Notes under the pieces: model-generated
Told to the model about the DNA's origin: nothing
Seen by the model: only the letters and a program-made list of their open reading frames with translations
Databases searched by the model: none
Shown: piece after piece, positions 29,120 through 48,660 of the stretch
How the letters are laid out: the number at the start of each line of letters is the position of its first letter
Numbering within the stretch: position 1 is the first letter of the stretch
From: Epiperipatus broadwayi
Taxonomy: Eukaryota; Onychophora; Udeonychophora; Euonychophora; Peripatidae
Direction of reading: 5' to 3'
Length of the DNA: 64,000 bases
Assembly (NCBI GenBank): GCA_028023455.1
Contig: JAQFVV010006313.1
Span: forward strand, 124,001 to 188,000
Position numbers and translations under genes: made by a program

Positions 29120-32100
29120 TTAACAAGTGATCCGTGAACATAGTCCTTCAAATAATTTTTTTACATATATCCCATAGTTTCTTACTTTCTTGCTTGAAAA
29201 CAAAATAATTTTTAGTTTACAACATGGCATAAACAGAAACAGTCCCATTCTAATCATAGCAAATACACCAATTGTTAAAGCATCCTTGATTTTTAGAATT
29301 TTCATGCAAGCTGGCAATACACTGGATATAATATTTTGTCTAGCAGGAGTCAAAAATTGGCAAGCAGTACAAAAATGCCCAATAGTTCCATCTACTATTT
29401 TACATAAGCTACATAGTGTTCTAGTTTAAAGAAATTTCTATAATTTCCCAAAAATGACTTGTTGGCAAGGCTTTCAAATTTAAGTTTTATAATAAAATCA
29501 ATATGTTTGGCTTCTAAGTAGCAGAACTTTAATTTCCTGAAATAGTAATCTGGTAGATAAATTAAGCTCAGTAGTTAATTTAGTAATGTTTGCTTTCATG
29601 TATTTTTTAAAATTGCCAGTAAGTGTTAGTATTATTGATAAATTAAGCTCAGTAGTTAATTTAGTAATGTTTGCTTTCATGTATTTTTTAAAATTGCCAG
29701 TAAGTGTTAGTATTATTGTTAAATGATGCCATAACTTGAAATTTGTTGGCATATGCTATCAGCTTCATGGCCCACATACTTGGTATGGGTGGCATAAGCA
29801 TGCAAGTAGGCTCAATCTCTTTCTATAGTGAGTCCGCTGGTAATCTTGCCTTCATCATGTTAAGCATTGACATTGATTTCTGAATAAAAAAAGTTGTTAA
29901 GATCATGGTTCTTGAGCCCATTTCAGATCATTTCATCTCTGCATCTTGGCTAAATTGATGGTTGCTGTTTTTTTTTTTCCACAAGATGCTAATGCAGATG
30001 GAGTTTATTGCATTCTGAAAGGGCCTAGTTCATTTAAAAAGTGGCATGAAATAATTAATTTATGGGAGCACCAACATGTTGATCAGTGCTAGCTTACCCA
30101 GTAGAGATAAGTAGATTTCTAAGAGAGAACTTGCAACTTTTTTGGTATTTTTTAGAATGTTGTTTTGCAGTGCTTTTCTCAAAGCCAACTTGGACAGCAT
30201 GACAGGAAATCCAAGAAAGTTTTTTTTCTGATATTCTTGAAGGAATTGCTGTCACCCAATAGATCTTCCAGGCTGCTTAGCAGATTTTTCAGAGTTTATT
30301 CTTAGCCTATGTCTCCCGGTGTGTTCATCCAGAAGTTTATATAGTTTGGACAAGTTTTTATGTGAAGGCAGAAAGACTGTAATATCATCAACACATGATA
30401 TGTGATGAACTTCCTTTCCCAGCATCGGGACAAACATACCAGATATTGGTACGGGTTTTACATAGGCTATTAAACACAAAGTGCTAAGAGGTGACCCTTG
30501 GAGTATTGATAGATGTGGTTTAATCCCTGGAGCCATAGACCCATCCAATAATGTAAATATTGATCTATTTTGCAGCAGATTTGCTATAATACTGATGTTA
30601 ACTTTGGGTAATCCATACAATTGAGAATAATTTTGCAGACATCTGGAGTAAAATGCTGCAGCAAAATCTATCTGTACCACAATAGGTCCTGATGTAGTTT
30701 GGTCTTTATATACTCTACCAATAAGGCAAATCTTATTGGTTTAATGGTGGATGATCCCATGCAGGCAAATTGATGCAATGAAATTTTACTGAGCAGCTGC
30801 TGTTGGATCACATCATTGATTCCATGATTTTTATTAATAATGGGGTTACTCATATGAGTCTTATATTAATGAATGGAGATGTATTAAATGGCTTTTTGAG
30901 AAAAAGTACAAGCACAATGGGGAACAGTCAGGGAGAATTTGGAATTTTCCAGCCAGTACACCAATGACTTGATGGATTATTTTAACTGTAAAATTACTCA
31001 GGTGCAAGAAGACAAATCACAGTATTATATGAAGGTCTGGATGTACATGTTCTGGATAAGATCTCAGCTGATGAAGAATTTGCTGCTAAGCAATGGTATA
31101 ATCTTATGCCACTGGCTCACCTTGCAAAACATTTCCAATCTCGTAACTGAAAATCTGCAACTTCTCCCTAAAGAGATAATCTATTTTCTCCAAGAAAGTG
31201 GTTCCTATGTAGTTACAATTATCTACAGACAACATTCAAGATGTGGGTCTTCTTTGTGCACCAAGAGCTAACCTCAGGTAACTTTACATCCAGTTGTTCT
31301 TTGTGGATAAAAAGATCTTGTCTCTCTTTACTGCAATATAATTTGCAAACACATTATGTTTATATCTGCTGTGTTTTAAGGCTAAAGACATCTTCCACCA
31401 CAGCCTCCATAGTTGTTAGCTCACTGACATTTTCCATTATGGTATCCTGCTTCATTAGGAGGCTTGTGAGCCCCTTGAATCTCCTAGTGAATATATTGAT
31501 CAGAGAACCTAAGATTTCCACAAATGCTGACCATGATTTTAATGGATCCAAGAAAAAGAGCTGGATTTTGTAGAAAAGAATATATGCCTTGGACAATATC
31601 CATTCAAGTATATTCTCTTTATTCAACATTATTATTGTTTTCATGTTGATTATGAGAGTCAGTGATAGAGGATCTACATTTAGAGGAATTAACTTGGCTA
31701 AATTATCAGAATAATTTACCAATTGCAGTTTGGCTTTAAATCATAATAAATTTCACCACTGTAATAGAGTAAATTAATTAGAGTTCTGTGATGCCTTCTG
31801 TAGAAGGACTAAGCATTTTGTGGAAAACATCCTTCACTCCACAACAGTACCCTATTAATCAAATGTAGATATATGTTATTAAAGCAATAATAGCTTATGT
31901 TAAAGTCCCCAAATAATATTATTGGTGACACTCATGAAATCAAGACTGAATTAATCCTGTTATTTGTGTATTCAACCAATCTGGGGCCCCTTTGCATGTA
32001 TTATATATAAGGATCACTGTTACATTTGTAATTATAAATTTCAATGATTAATAGATCTTGACTAAGATATAAAGTTCTGTGTCTCCCTAATTTAGAGTTT

Positions 32101-32330
32101 TTCTTAATAATTACTGCTAAACCCGTTGAGGCTGAGTTTGACAGATGATATCTTGGGTTCCCATACTGTCTGAGAGCTGGGTCAATCATTGCATTGTACT
32201 GACAGTGAAGTTTTGTTTCACTCAGGCAGACTATGTCCAGATCACTGTTGTCTATCTATCTCTTGAGGATGTAAACTATTTCCATGGAGTTTAGCCCTCT
32301 AACATTTACTCCCCCAATTTTGATAAGCAT
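29120..32330 (-). pseudogene. LINE ORF2 (APE endonuclease plus reverse transcriptase), broken
   Basis: Minus-strand ORF2 of a non-LTR retrotransposon, disrupted by stops and frameshifts. It starts at the ATG 32330-32328. The endonuclease opens with MLIKIGGVNVRGLN, then LDIVCLSETKL (one stop just before), then TGLAVIIKKNSKLG (frame 32189-32001), and GDFN near 31910-31899. These are the usual APE endonuclease blocks. The reverse transcriptase (30680-30252) has VQIDFAAAFYS (block A), LQGSPLS, CVDDITVF for the catalytic aspartates (usual YADD) and LRINSEKS. At the end, about 29411-29350, TLCSLCKIVDGTIGHFCTAC is a C-x2-C...H zinc finger, as in many LINE ORF2 proteins. The middle part is unreadable. 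With a zinc-knuckle ORF1 upstream, an L1/Tx1-like clade is plausible. The copy is dead. Confidence 0.8.
29556..29717 (-). repeat. 81-bp tandem duplication inside LINE ORF2
   Basis: Two copies, 29556-29636 and 29637-29717, appear identical by eye. 81 is a multiple of three, so the frame survives: TGNFKKYMKANITKLTTELN appears twice. It lies between the reverse transcriptase and the terminal zinc finger. The near-identity shows it is much younger than the stops around it. Confidence 0.9.
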
Positions 32331-33059
32331 TTAACTGATATTGCTTTATTGGGAGACAAAGTTGTGGTGCTTCCACAATATATTTTATCTGACCATATTA
32401 TAGCTTTCCCAAATCCAACAGAGTAATATTGGTCCCATTCCTAGACACATCTGATGGAATGTTACTTTCAATTATCTGGCTGCTAATGATTTGGTCCAAC
32501 ACTCATTGTTCCTAGATCATCATACATCTGCTCCATGACCTTTGCAGAACAACTGACTGTACCTTCTGAATCTTCACAATTTTACTTCATAATGACCTCA
32601 TTATTTTCTTAACAATTTTTAATTTTTGTCTTCTTTGATATTCTTCTAGTTGTTTTTAATTTTTGACTTCTGGGCCTCATTGTTTTATTGATATAACAGT
32701 CATCCTCAGAAACAGTTTCTGAAGTCAGAGTTGAGTCATCCTCTAGTTGTGAACTCTGAAGAATTGTGTGATTTCCTCTTATTCACTATTAAAATTTATG
32801 TCTTGTTTTCAGTGACCAAATAAGAATATTCTAAACCAGTTCTGTCAGTTATAGGCTGCTTGTCCCTCACTATGTCAATTAAATCATGCTTCTCACTTGA
32901 CACCTGAATAGTAGATGCTGTCATAATTTCAACCTCTATATCAATTAAGCTTATTTTTTTGAGTTTTTGGGATATCTTTCACACTTGTAGAGACTATTTT
33001 TGTTGATCCATAATTTCTTTATTTACATTAGCAGATTTGCTGTTCCTACTATCACAACC

Positions 33060-34028
33060 TTGACAATTTTTAGTTTAGCATGACCTCACAAGATGTATTC
33101 TGTCCCCACAGATAAAGCATTGTGGTTGAACACTGGTATGGACAGGAAAAAGGGACAATTTATTTCCTCTAATGCTGGTGAAAGATCATTGAGCAATATC
33201 TCTTCTAATTTTAGAGTGACAATTGATGTATTTGATGGAAGTTCCAGTCCAAACCTTCTATCAGAAAGATATTTAAATGCTGTGATAACACCATAGTCTT
33301 GTAATAGTTTTTGAATGTCTGTACCATTAAAAATTTTATAACAATTTCTGATAACTCTATGCAGAACTTTAGATCTTGACATGTCTATTTTTATCAAGAA
33401 TTTATTGTGCAACACATTCTGACTCCATTTAAATATTTTTTTCTGCAAAATATTCATGAATTCTATGACAAGTTACCTCTCATTGGGATGGTGAAAAATT
33501 TTCTTAATTGAATCACCCAGATTTTGACTTTTGGGAAATTGATAGATTACAATGTTCATTTGTTGTTGCCAATATCAATGTAGAATTGTTGTCATAATTT
33601 CTGAAGGAATTGAATAGCAAATAAGGTATCCTCCCATTGAACTCATTGCTAACTTTCTTATAAAGTTCTAAGTTCACACTGCTACTAATAAAACAGGTAA
33701 AACTCTCTATATGTTTTTGGTGCTAATACTTGCTGCATTTGTTTCCAAGCACTTTATTATTTCATCAACCCCATCATCAATTAGTTAAAACACACTCACA
33801 TGATCTTTTATGACCTGTTCATCATCAACATTTCTTCCTGTATTTTCTCTTTGAATTGGGTGCACAAAGCATTTTGTTTCTATTATTACTATTAGCATTT
33901 AGCTTTTGAGTATAAGAAACATTATGTTCTATTACATTCCTATTTAGTTTCTCTTTGTTTGTAATATTCATGGTTTGATTAAGACTAGGAAAATACATTT
34001 CAGTTTGTAAATTATTATTATTAGTCAT
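33060..34028 (-). pseudogene. LINE ORF1 (RRM-like domain and CCHC zinc knuckle), broken
   Basis: ORF1 of the same element, upstream of ORF2 on the minus strand. An N-terminal piece lies at 34028-33825 (starts MTNNNNLQTEMYFPSLNQ). The central part, about 33650-33086, reads FNGRIPYLLFNSFRNYDN, then IKKIFHHPNER followed by a stop, then the open frame 33457-33086. That frame has DIQKLLQDYGVITAFKYL, like an RRM-type nucleic-acid-binding fold. The zinc knuckle CFICGDRIHLVRSC (C-x2-C-x4-H-x4-C) is at 33119-33078 in another frame, so a frameshift lies at about 33,120-33,150. Such ORF1 proteins bind LINE RNA. The copy at 62.5-63.7 kb aligns block by block. Confidence 0.7.
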
Positions 34029-37874
<3,846 letters not shown>

Positions 37875-37899
37875 AAAGAAGAAATAAGAAAAGAAGGAA

Positions 37900-38332
37900 C
37901 AATAAATAAAAAATCTATATTTATTACTTTATTTTAAAAAATATTTATTAATGCTTATACATACATAAAATGTTAAATAAAAGATGACATTTCTTTTGAT
38001 ATTATATATATTTCCTAAACACTTTTTTTAAAAATCAATTGTTAATAAATGAATGTATATAAAAACTTATATGTAAAAGCATTTCTTGTTATACTGTATA
38101 TATTATTCCCTACACTCTTATGAAAAATTAATTGTTAATAAACGAAATTATGTAGAAACTCATCCCATATGCACTAAAAAAAAGCTCAAATGTTTGTCCT
38201 ATTCAAACTTCATTAAATTGTACACAAATTTTTAGTACTGAGGTAAAGATAATGTCTATTATAATAATAACTTCCATTCAGAAGTAATAAAAATTATTAA
38301 AATATAATAAAGCTTTTTTATATATAAGCTTT

Positions 38333-38367
<35 letters not shown>

Positions 38368-40009
38368 CAATGTTAGTATTATATTTGCAAAAAGTATATT
38401 TACTCTACTTACGATTTTTTTATTCTATCTCAATATATATATATAAAGAAAAACGTCTAATAATCCTGAAGCATTTGCTGGAATGAAAACGTACTTCAGG
38501 GTAATACTAAAGATATCAGGCAAATTCATTAACAAATATACTTAACCCTCAAACAACCATTACATAAGTTAAATCAATTTCAGCAATAAAGTTATGTTTT
38601 CAGAAATTAGATTGATGTTTTCAAAATGAATATTTGCATGAGTGTTCAATAATTTTGCTAAAATAATTTGTTCATGCATTTACTAGTTCTATAAAAGAGT
38701 ATGTGTTTGTTGGGTTACTTATAGAGACTACTTATTCAGTAAAATAGGGGAACGTAAAAAAAAAAAAAAACTGATAAAAGGAGTAAAAAAAATCCAATTC
38801 AGAATGCTGACAAAATATTTATTTGTTTTATCAACATATAACATTCACATTCCTAAAAAAAATAGAAGTCAATGATTTAAAAAAAAAAAAAAAAATGAAA
38901 TTCACGAATATTGAAGCAATGTCAAAAATAATTGCTTCATAAATATTTGAGGAGTATAATCACAAGAGAAAAGATCATCATAATTAATACCTATCATTTT
39001 ATACTAATTAATATCTGACAAATTTGAATATTCAAAAGAATTGAAAAAATAAATAGACAGTTTATTTCTCTTACAATCTATCAATATATTAATATAAAGT
39101 ATACTACTAAAAAACTTTTTATTATAAATGACATTTGAAAGACTGTATTATACTTGTATTATCCAACAAAAATTATTGGTTGGAGTTATTTAAACAAACT
39201 TAAATATCAACATCAATAAAAATAAATAGCCATACCATTTTTATGGAGGAAAGCTCTTAAAATTTGGGAAGAAAATATAAATTGTACAGCGAAAGTGAAA
39301 TTGAAAATATTTTTCTATATGTCAGTGAAATCATCAGTAATATGATATCTGATATTAATTGGTCATTTTATAATTATGCTTAATAAATGGATAGGCTAAG
39401 AGAATCTGCATAAAATTATAGACAATTTAAATCTCTAAAACAATTATTTTCTATTTGAAATGTATGGCTATTTTGAAAGTGAATCTTAATAAAGTGCAAA
39501 TATTTATAAAGTATTTTTAGAGAAGAACTTTATTTAGTGGTAAAAATAATCACGAAGTTGTTGTATTTTCAAACGCAAAATATATAAAGTATTATTTTCT
39601 GATATATAATCCATTTTAAAACAAATTATACTCAAGTAATAGCAAATTCACCTTTAACTTTTTTGCTGGGAGCAATATAACTGTTTTCCCTGGTGACTCT
39701 TTTTGTAATTATTTAACATTTGTCTTTAGCAATAAACTGGTATAATACATTACAATTTAATAAATAGGATTAGAATTTTTTAAATAAGCCATTCTTAAAC
39801 TTTGCAAATATTGAAAAAAATGAGTCTACAATGAGATCAAAGGACATGAAACAGCATTTAAAAGTTGGTAGAAAAGTAGTTTTCAGAAAATCAGTCAAAT
39901 ATTTTTTTTTGATAGAAACGTAATTTTAAAATGAAAATGAATAAATGTTAATTTCTGATAATTCTATGAAATTCTGTTTGAAAGTATTAAAATTACATTA
40001 TAATTTGTA
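37900..40009. other. AT-rich stretch with a short (AAT)n
   Basis: A small AAT run at about 38336-38363 and two poly-A tracts; no recognisable gene. Confidence 0.55.
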
Positions 40010-40550
40010 GAATATTTGTATTATCAATAAAGCAAGATAATGTATTCACAAAAATGTATTATAGAGAGCATGTCAATATCTCAAACAAACTCTTAATTAG
40101 TATGTGCAGTAAGAGAAAATGATTAAAATTTCTATCCAAAATACTCTTATCCCAGACCATTTGGTTTTGAGCTTATGGCTCATCTTAGTGAAGAGTTAAA
40201 ATATTCAGACACTAGATCTAAAGTGTCAACTCAAAACTCAGTACTTATTTCATATGTAATATTTAAGTAAAAACTCTGAAGTTTTTGGACATGAAAATGT
40301 ATTTTACTTCAGCTATCTAACATAAATAGCTATATGGGATTGTATCAAATTTATATCTACCATAAATTAATAGTCTCAGTATAGCCAAACTACAAAGGTA
40401 AAATTATAATTATCAATAAAGCAAGTCATATATAATGTGACATTGCTTTTATAACCTTGTATTTACAAAAAATGTAATACAAAGAGCATACCAATAGCTC
40501 AAACAAGCTTTTAATTGATAAGTGTGGTAAGGGAAAATATTTAAAATCAT
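40010..40550. repeat. Partial tandem repeat, period about 390-400, related to families A and B
   Basis: The string caataaagcaag with the following aatgta.ta.a.agagcat.ccaata.ctcaaac occurs near 40,026 and again near 40,416. Between them lie features seen in family B (cccagacca at 40,151, tagctatatggga) and family A (actagatctaaa). On the minus strand, the place where a hammerhead would sit (40,195-40,145) reads CUAAGAUGA, a good GAGC-CAUAA-GCUC hairpin, and AAAACC, so the core is not canonical. Confidence 0.6.
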
Positions 40551-42089
<1,539 letters not shown>

Positions 42090-42339
42090 TCAAATATTTA
42101 GAAGCATCAATGGATAACACCTTTGGAAATTTCACCACCATTGTCATCATTAAAATTTTGTAGAATGCTTGAAATAATCTTTAGCTGAAAGAAAGTCAGA
42201 ACATATTGGATGGTTTCATAAAACATGCTGGATATAATATAAATAAAATTTTATAAAAAAATAAAATCCTATAACACCAGATCAAACCGAATTAAAACAT
42301 AAGCTTAACAAACAAATAGTTGAATACACACTATAATTT

Positions 42340-42396
42340 TTTGTGAATGTATGTATATATATATATATATATATTCACATAAAAATATATAGCAAA

Positions 42397-42450
<54 letters not shown>

Positions 42451-42458
42451 TTTGCAGA
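42340..42458. repeat. Inverted repeat around (TA)n at the edge of array B
   Basis: agcaaagtgtata and tatacactttgca face each other across (TA)n at about 42399-42447. Another TA run is at 42352-42374. The right arm leads straight into the family B array. Confidence 0.8.
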
Positions 42459-42466
42459 ATATCCCT

Positions 42467-42507
42467 AACCCAGACAGGTTTCAGCTACTGCCTGGCTCAG
42501 TGAGGTT
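42467..42507 (-). ncRNA. Decayed hammerhead-like motif, family B unit 1
   Basis: Stem I ACCUCA, GAAA, a GUC triplet and UGGGUU are visible, but CUGAUGA is replaced by CUGAGCC. Confidence 0.45.
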
Positions 42508-42845
42508 CTAGAATATTCAAGCATTAGATTAAAAATCCCAGGATAATCCCAGCACTTTATCTAATGTTTAACTATTAAGAAGAAAATCATAAATTTTTAG
42601 ACATCCATATGTCTTCCAATCTGGCTATCAAACTTAAATAACCATATGGGACTGACCTAAGTTCATATACATCATATAATAATAGCTTTAACAACAAAAT
42701 ATCACCAAAACCTTAATAGCAAAAAATAAAGTTACAAAGAAATCAAGTCATATATCACATGACCTATTTTAAACAACCTTGTATTACAAATGTTGTATAA
42801 AAAGCTTACAACTAAGCTTTTAACAAGCTTTTCAGAATATCCTTA

Positions 42846-42885
42846 ACCCCAGACCAGTTTCTGCTACTGGCTTTCTCAGTGAGGT
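42846..42885 (-). ncRNA. Hammerhead-like motif with a core defect, family B unit 2
   Basis: Stem I ACCUCA (42885-42880) and UGGGGU (42851-42846) pair fully with one wobble. GAAA (42861-42858) and ACUGGUC are kept, and stem II contains GCCAGUAGC. The first core block reads CUGAGAA, equivalent to losing U7 of CUGAUGAA, so activity is not expected. Confidence 0.55.
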
Positions 42886-43355
42886 GCTAGGATATTCAAG
42901 CATTAGGTTAAAAATACAATGACAATCCCAGCTTCCTATCTAATGGATAAAGAAAATTTGAAATTTTTGCACATTCATATGTCTTCCAATCTATCTACCT
43001 AATTTAAATAGTCATATTGGATGGAACTAAGTTTAGATATATTATATATTAGTAGATTTAGCAATTGTAATACAAGCTTTGCAAGCTTGTTTAAATTAGG
43101 TCATATGATATCTGACTTGATTTTTTAGTAATATTATTTTTTACTATTAAGGTTTTGGCAATTTTATATTGCTAAAGCTATTAATATATAGTGTATCTGG
43201 ACTTAGTTCAGTTTCATATAGCTATTTAAGTTAGATAGCTGAATTGGAAGACATATGGATGTTTGAAAATTTTAGATTTTCTACTTAATAATTATCAATT
43301 AGATAAAGTGCAGGGCTTGTCCTTGTATTTTTAATCTAATGCTTAAATATCCTAG

Positions 43356-43396
43356 CAAGTCATTAAGGAATCCAGCAGCGGAAACTGGGTTGGGGT
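43356..43396 (+). ncRNA. Decayed hammerhead-like motif, family B inverted unit
   Basis: GAAACUGGGU and UGGGGU persist at about 43381-43396, but the first core block reads AUUAAGG and the stem I 5' strand is altered. Confidence 0.4.
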
Positions 43397-43539
43397 TAGG
43401 AATATTCTGCAAAACTCATTAAGAGTTTATTTCCAGATGTTTATATAACATTTGTAATACAATCTTGTTTAAATTAGGTCATGTGACAAATGAATTGATT
43501 TCTTTGTAATATATATATATATTCTAACCCCCCCCCCAC

Positions 43540-46040
43540 AAAATAATTATAAAAATTAGAATTTTATGAGAGACCTTTAAAAAAATGATTGAATGGATCA
43601 CTAGATCAATACAATGAAATGTGGGCTAAACTTAGTGGTTAGTTAGTTACAAATTAATTTATCTCCAGAGACATTTGCATTTAAAATAAAGGAAGAAATT
43701 TTTTAAACAATAATAAAATGAATTATTATAAATTAAACAAGTAATTTGGGAAGAGAGAAAAACTTCAATCTTTCCCCAATTAATAATTCAAATATAAAAT
43801 AGATTTCTCACATTTTCTGAGCTACCAACATTTGCACTTTTAAAAGTAATATCTTCTTAGATGTTCTTATATCTTGTTTGATATCTCACAAAACATTTAA
43901 TAAATTTGTCTATATGATCTGATACAAACTCTACTCTTGTAGAGTAAAAGGAAAATGGAAAGTATCTTTCTTATGGTATATTAGAAAAATAATATAATTC
44001 TTATGCCACATCCACATTTATGATAGAAATACTAAGTTGATAATTTACGAAATAATAAACAATGATCTCATGGTTCTTTTATTCATCTTAGAAATTATTC
44101 TGTAGTGTTGTGTTGTCAAACAAATGACTGACATCGTGGTAGGCTATTGAAGACATTCACTTCTTTTAAAAGCAAAAGCTAATGTCTCATAACATTTAAC
44201 AATAACAATAATTATTATTTAAAGAAGCATTTAATATGATTAATATTAACATCAAATAATTATCTACAAATTTGAATAATTATAGCCTTTTACCCAGAAT
44301 ATCATTCAAAATAACAGAAAGTTAGGGTATGTTCTATATCCCTCTACTATCTCAGACATCACAATAAATAATTAACTGGGAATCTTGTAATTTTATTGAT
44401 AAAATTAATGAAATAATGTGCAGTCTGAACAATTGATTGAAATAAGACTCATTGCATGGTTAAATAAATGTTTGTTCTCAAAATTACAATTCCCATTGAA
44501 AACGCTGAATAACAATTTATCACAAACAGTGACGTTTTGAGATCTGCATTGGATTTTTTTATCTGATATAACGTGATTTCTGGTATCTTAAGAATTTAGG
44601 ACTAAGAAACAATTATCATATAGAAAATACACCCAAATATGATAGTTAAATAATTAATAAATTTATTAATCAAAAATAGCATAAAGTATTACATGACTGT
44701 TCAAAGGTTACAGGCCAGCATAAGCACTGTTTGCTAGAATGCATTTATTACAACCGAAGTTGCCTCACATAAGAAATAAAATGATGAATATTTAAGTTAC
44801 AATTACTCTTTAAATGGTACATTATATTTACATATTTTAAAATGAAAATATCAAATTAAACATACTAGCTGTAATATATGACTGATATAATTCAAAGCTA
44901 TTTTTTGTATTATTTAACTGATACATTAAACAAACATTTAATGATAAATTTAATGAAAAAATAGTGGCTTTAATTATAAGTGAATAAATATTTTACAAAA
45001 TATCTCCTATTCAAATTGTGAATTTGTTATCATTATATGAAGTACAATAGAGATAATTAATGTTGATTTAATTACAATAGATCAGGTTTAAACTACTACC
45101 CTCAAATGAGGGTATTCATATTATTATTATAGTGAATCAGCAAAATTATTGTCTATACTAATGAAATAAACTAGAAAGTGGTATACATCATTCATCAGAA
45201 GTCATACATATGTATAAATTATTTAATTGATGCCCACATAAAAAATATATAATAAATTGTTCAACTTAAAATCACTTACTGATCCAGTGATGATTATCTC
45301 ACTTGCATTGATGAAAATAAACATTGTCTATACGCATCCCCATTTTAATTAAGTGTTTAAAAATGCACAATTTAAATTTACCTTTTTGTGATTTGCTTAT
45401 GGAATACTTGCAAGGCTGAGTAGCACAATACAGACAATGACTTACTTAACTATGGCACCACAAAAGACAAAGTGCATCCTGATGAACTAAACACCTCAAA
45501 CATAACCTATTGTTGCAATAACTTTTAATAAAACACAATAATCTACATCATCAATGGTGAAAAATATATATTTAAGTCACATGAGTGATAAAATACTAAT
45601 TAAGCTCTTTAAAACAAAATTTTCTAATATAGACCTGGTGGCTTCCAAGGCCTACGTCTCAGGAGTAAATGTAGGTATGGATGCAGTCTTACCACTTAAA
45701 ATATGGAAAATTGCACCAAAGATAATCCTCTCCTGGAACTTAGCTACATCAGATATATCATAAATACAATCTCAATTATAGATTATTCTCACCTGGGATA
45801 TGCTCACATAGGGTATACAATATATATACTATAAAAATACATCACAAATCCTCCCATGGAAAAATAATGTGTACAATAGGAAGAGCATTTCGATCCCACA
45901 AACCCCAATACATAACATTATCTAATAAAGCATGAAGATAATAAGCATATTTCAACACAAACACTGGCAATATAATAAAATATCACTAATAAGTTTATAT
46001 TAAAAATTCATATGTTAAGCAATGTCTGAAACCAACAAGT
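43540..46040. other. AT-rich stretch without recognisable genes
   Basis: Begins just after a run of ten C (about 43528-43537). The plus-strand frame 45554-45763 (69 codons) is not recognised. Confidence 0.5.
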
Positions 46041-47849
<1,809 letters not shown>

Positions 47850-47850
<1 letters not shown>

Positions 47851-48660
47851 CTAGGCATTTCGTCGACATCTGACATCACTCTAATTCTGCTAGTTTTAAT
47901 GGTAGAATATTCGTTTGACAGTTATTGATTAGGTTTTCAAAAGTTCTGTAAGATGGTGCTCTCTACCGAATTATTTTACAAGTAAAAAATCAAAAAAACT
48001 GCATTTAAAACTAAACAAAGAAGAACCTTGTCAGTGATTGGCTGTCAGCTGGCTCTCAGCTGAAAAAGACATTCTGATTGGCTGGAAAGAACAAAGAAAC
48101 TGCCTGATGAAAGAAAATAAAGAAAAACACTGAGATTTTCATTTCGAATGTAATTTAAGTATTAAAAAAATATAAAATGAGAAATTAAAATAGTTTTTTA
48201 AAAAATATACTAAAAAAACAAAATTATTTTCGAAAAATATTGAAGATTTTAGTAAAAATATTTAAGATTTAGCAAAAATAAATCTTTACTGTTCCATAAC
48301 GTAAAATTGAAAAAAAGTGTTTGCGTCAGCACTTTTTTGTTTAGACATTCGCTTTATATTTTCCGAAATTGAATATATTTTATAATAAATAAATAACAAT
48401 TTATTTTTGAAAGAACTTTCGTTCTCTTTCATAACCTGAAAAATTAGTAATATACTTTTTATAAACGTATCTGAGTTGAATTTAATATTATAGGCGAATA
48501 TGTTTTAACAATAGGCTTTGTTTTCAGTTTGTGAGTTGGCCAATTAAAAGATTTGATTTTTACCTCATACAACCAATAATATAATTAGCGGTTTAAGGGT
48601 TAAAGGTGCAGTCAGACACTGGTGGTCAGTTGAATAGAGAACAAGAACCACTACCCAAAT
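47850..48660. promoter_or_regulatory. Possible promoter-like segment with clustered CCAAT boxes
   Basis: This stretch is less AT-rich and contains attgg/ccaat elements at about 48035 (gattggctgtcagc), 48077 (gattggctggaaag), 48537 (ttggccaatta) and 48570 (aaccaataat). Several CpGs are nearby (cgtcgaca near 47,861). CCAAT boxes are common in animal promoters, but I find no initiator, no start codon context and no gene on either side. Chance is possible. Confidence 0.25.

Larger units (their letters stand above)
42448..43507. repeat. Foldback array of ~380-bp units, family B
   Basis: Two units in one orientation (motifs 379 bases apart at 42,467 and 42,846) are followed, after a centre near 43,070-43,092 (tacaagctttgcaagcttgt), by an inverted copy up to about 43,500. 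Shared landmarks are aaccccagacc, tgctactggc, tgaggt, tagataaagtgc, acatatggatgt, aaattaggtcat and caagtcatatat. (TA)n lies on both sides (42,399-42,447 and about 43,509-43,522). The ribozyme cores in this array are decayed. Confidence 0.8.
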
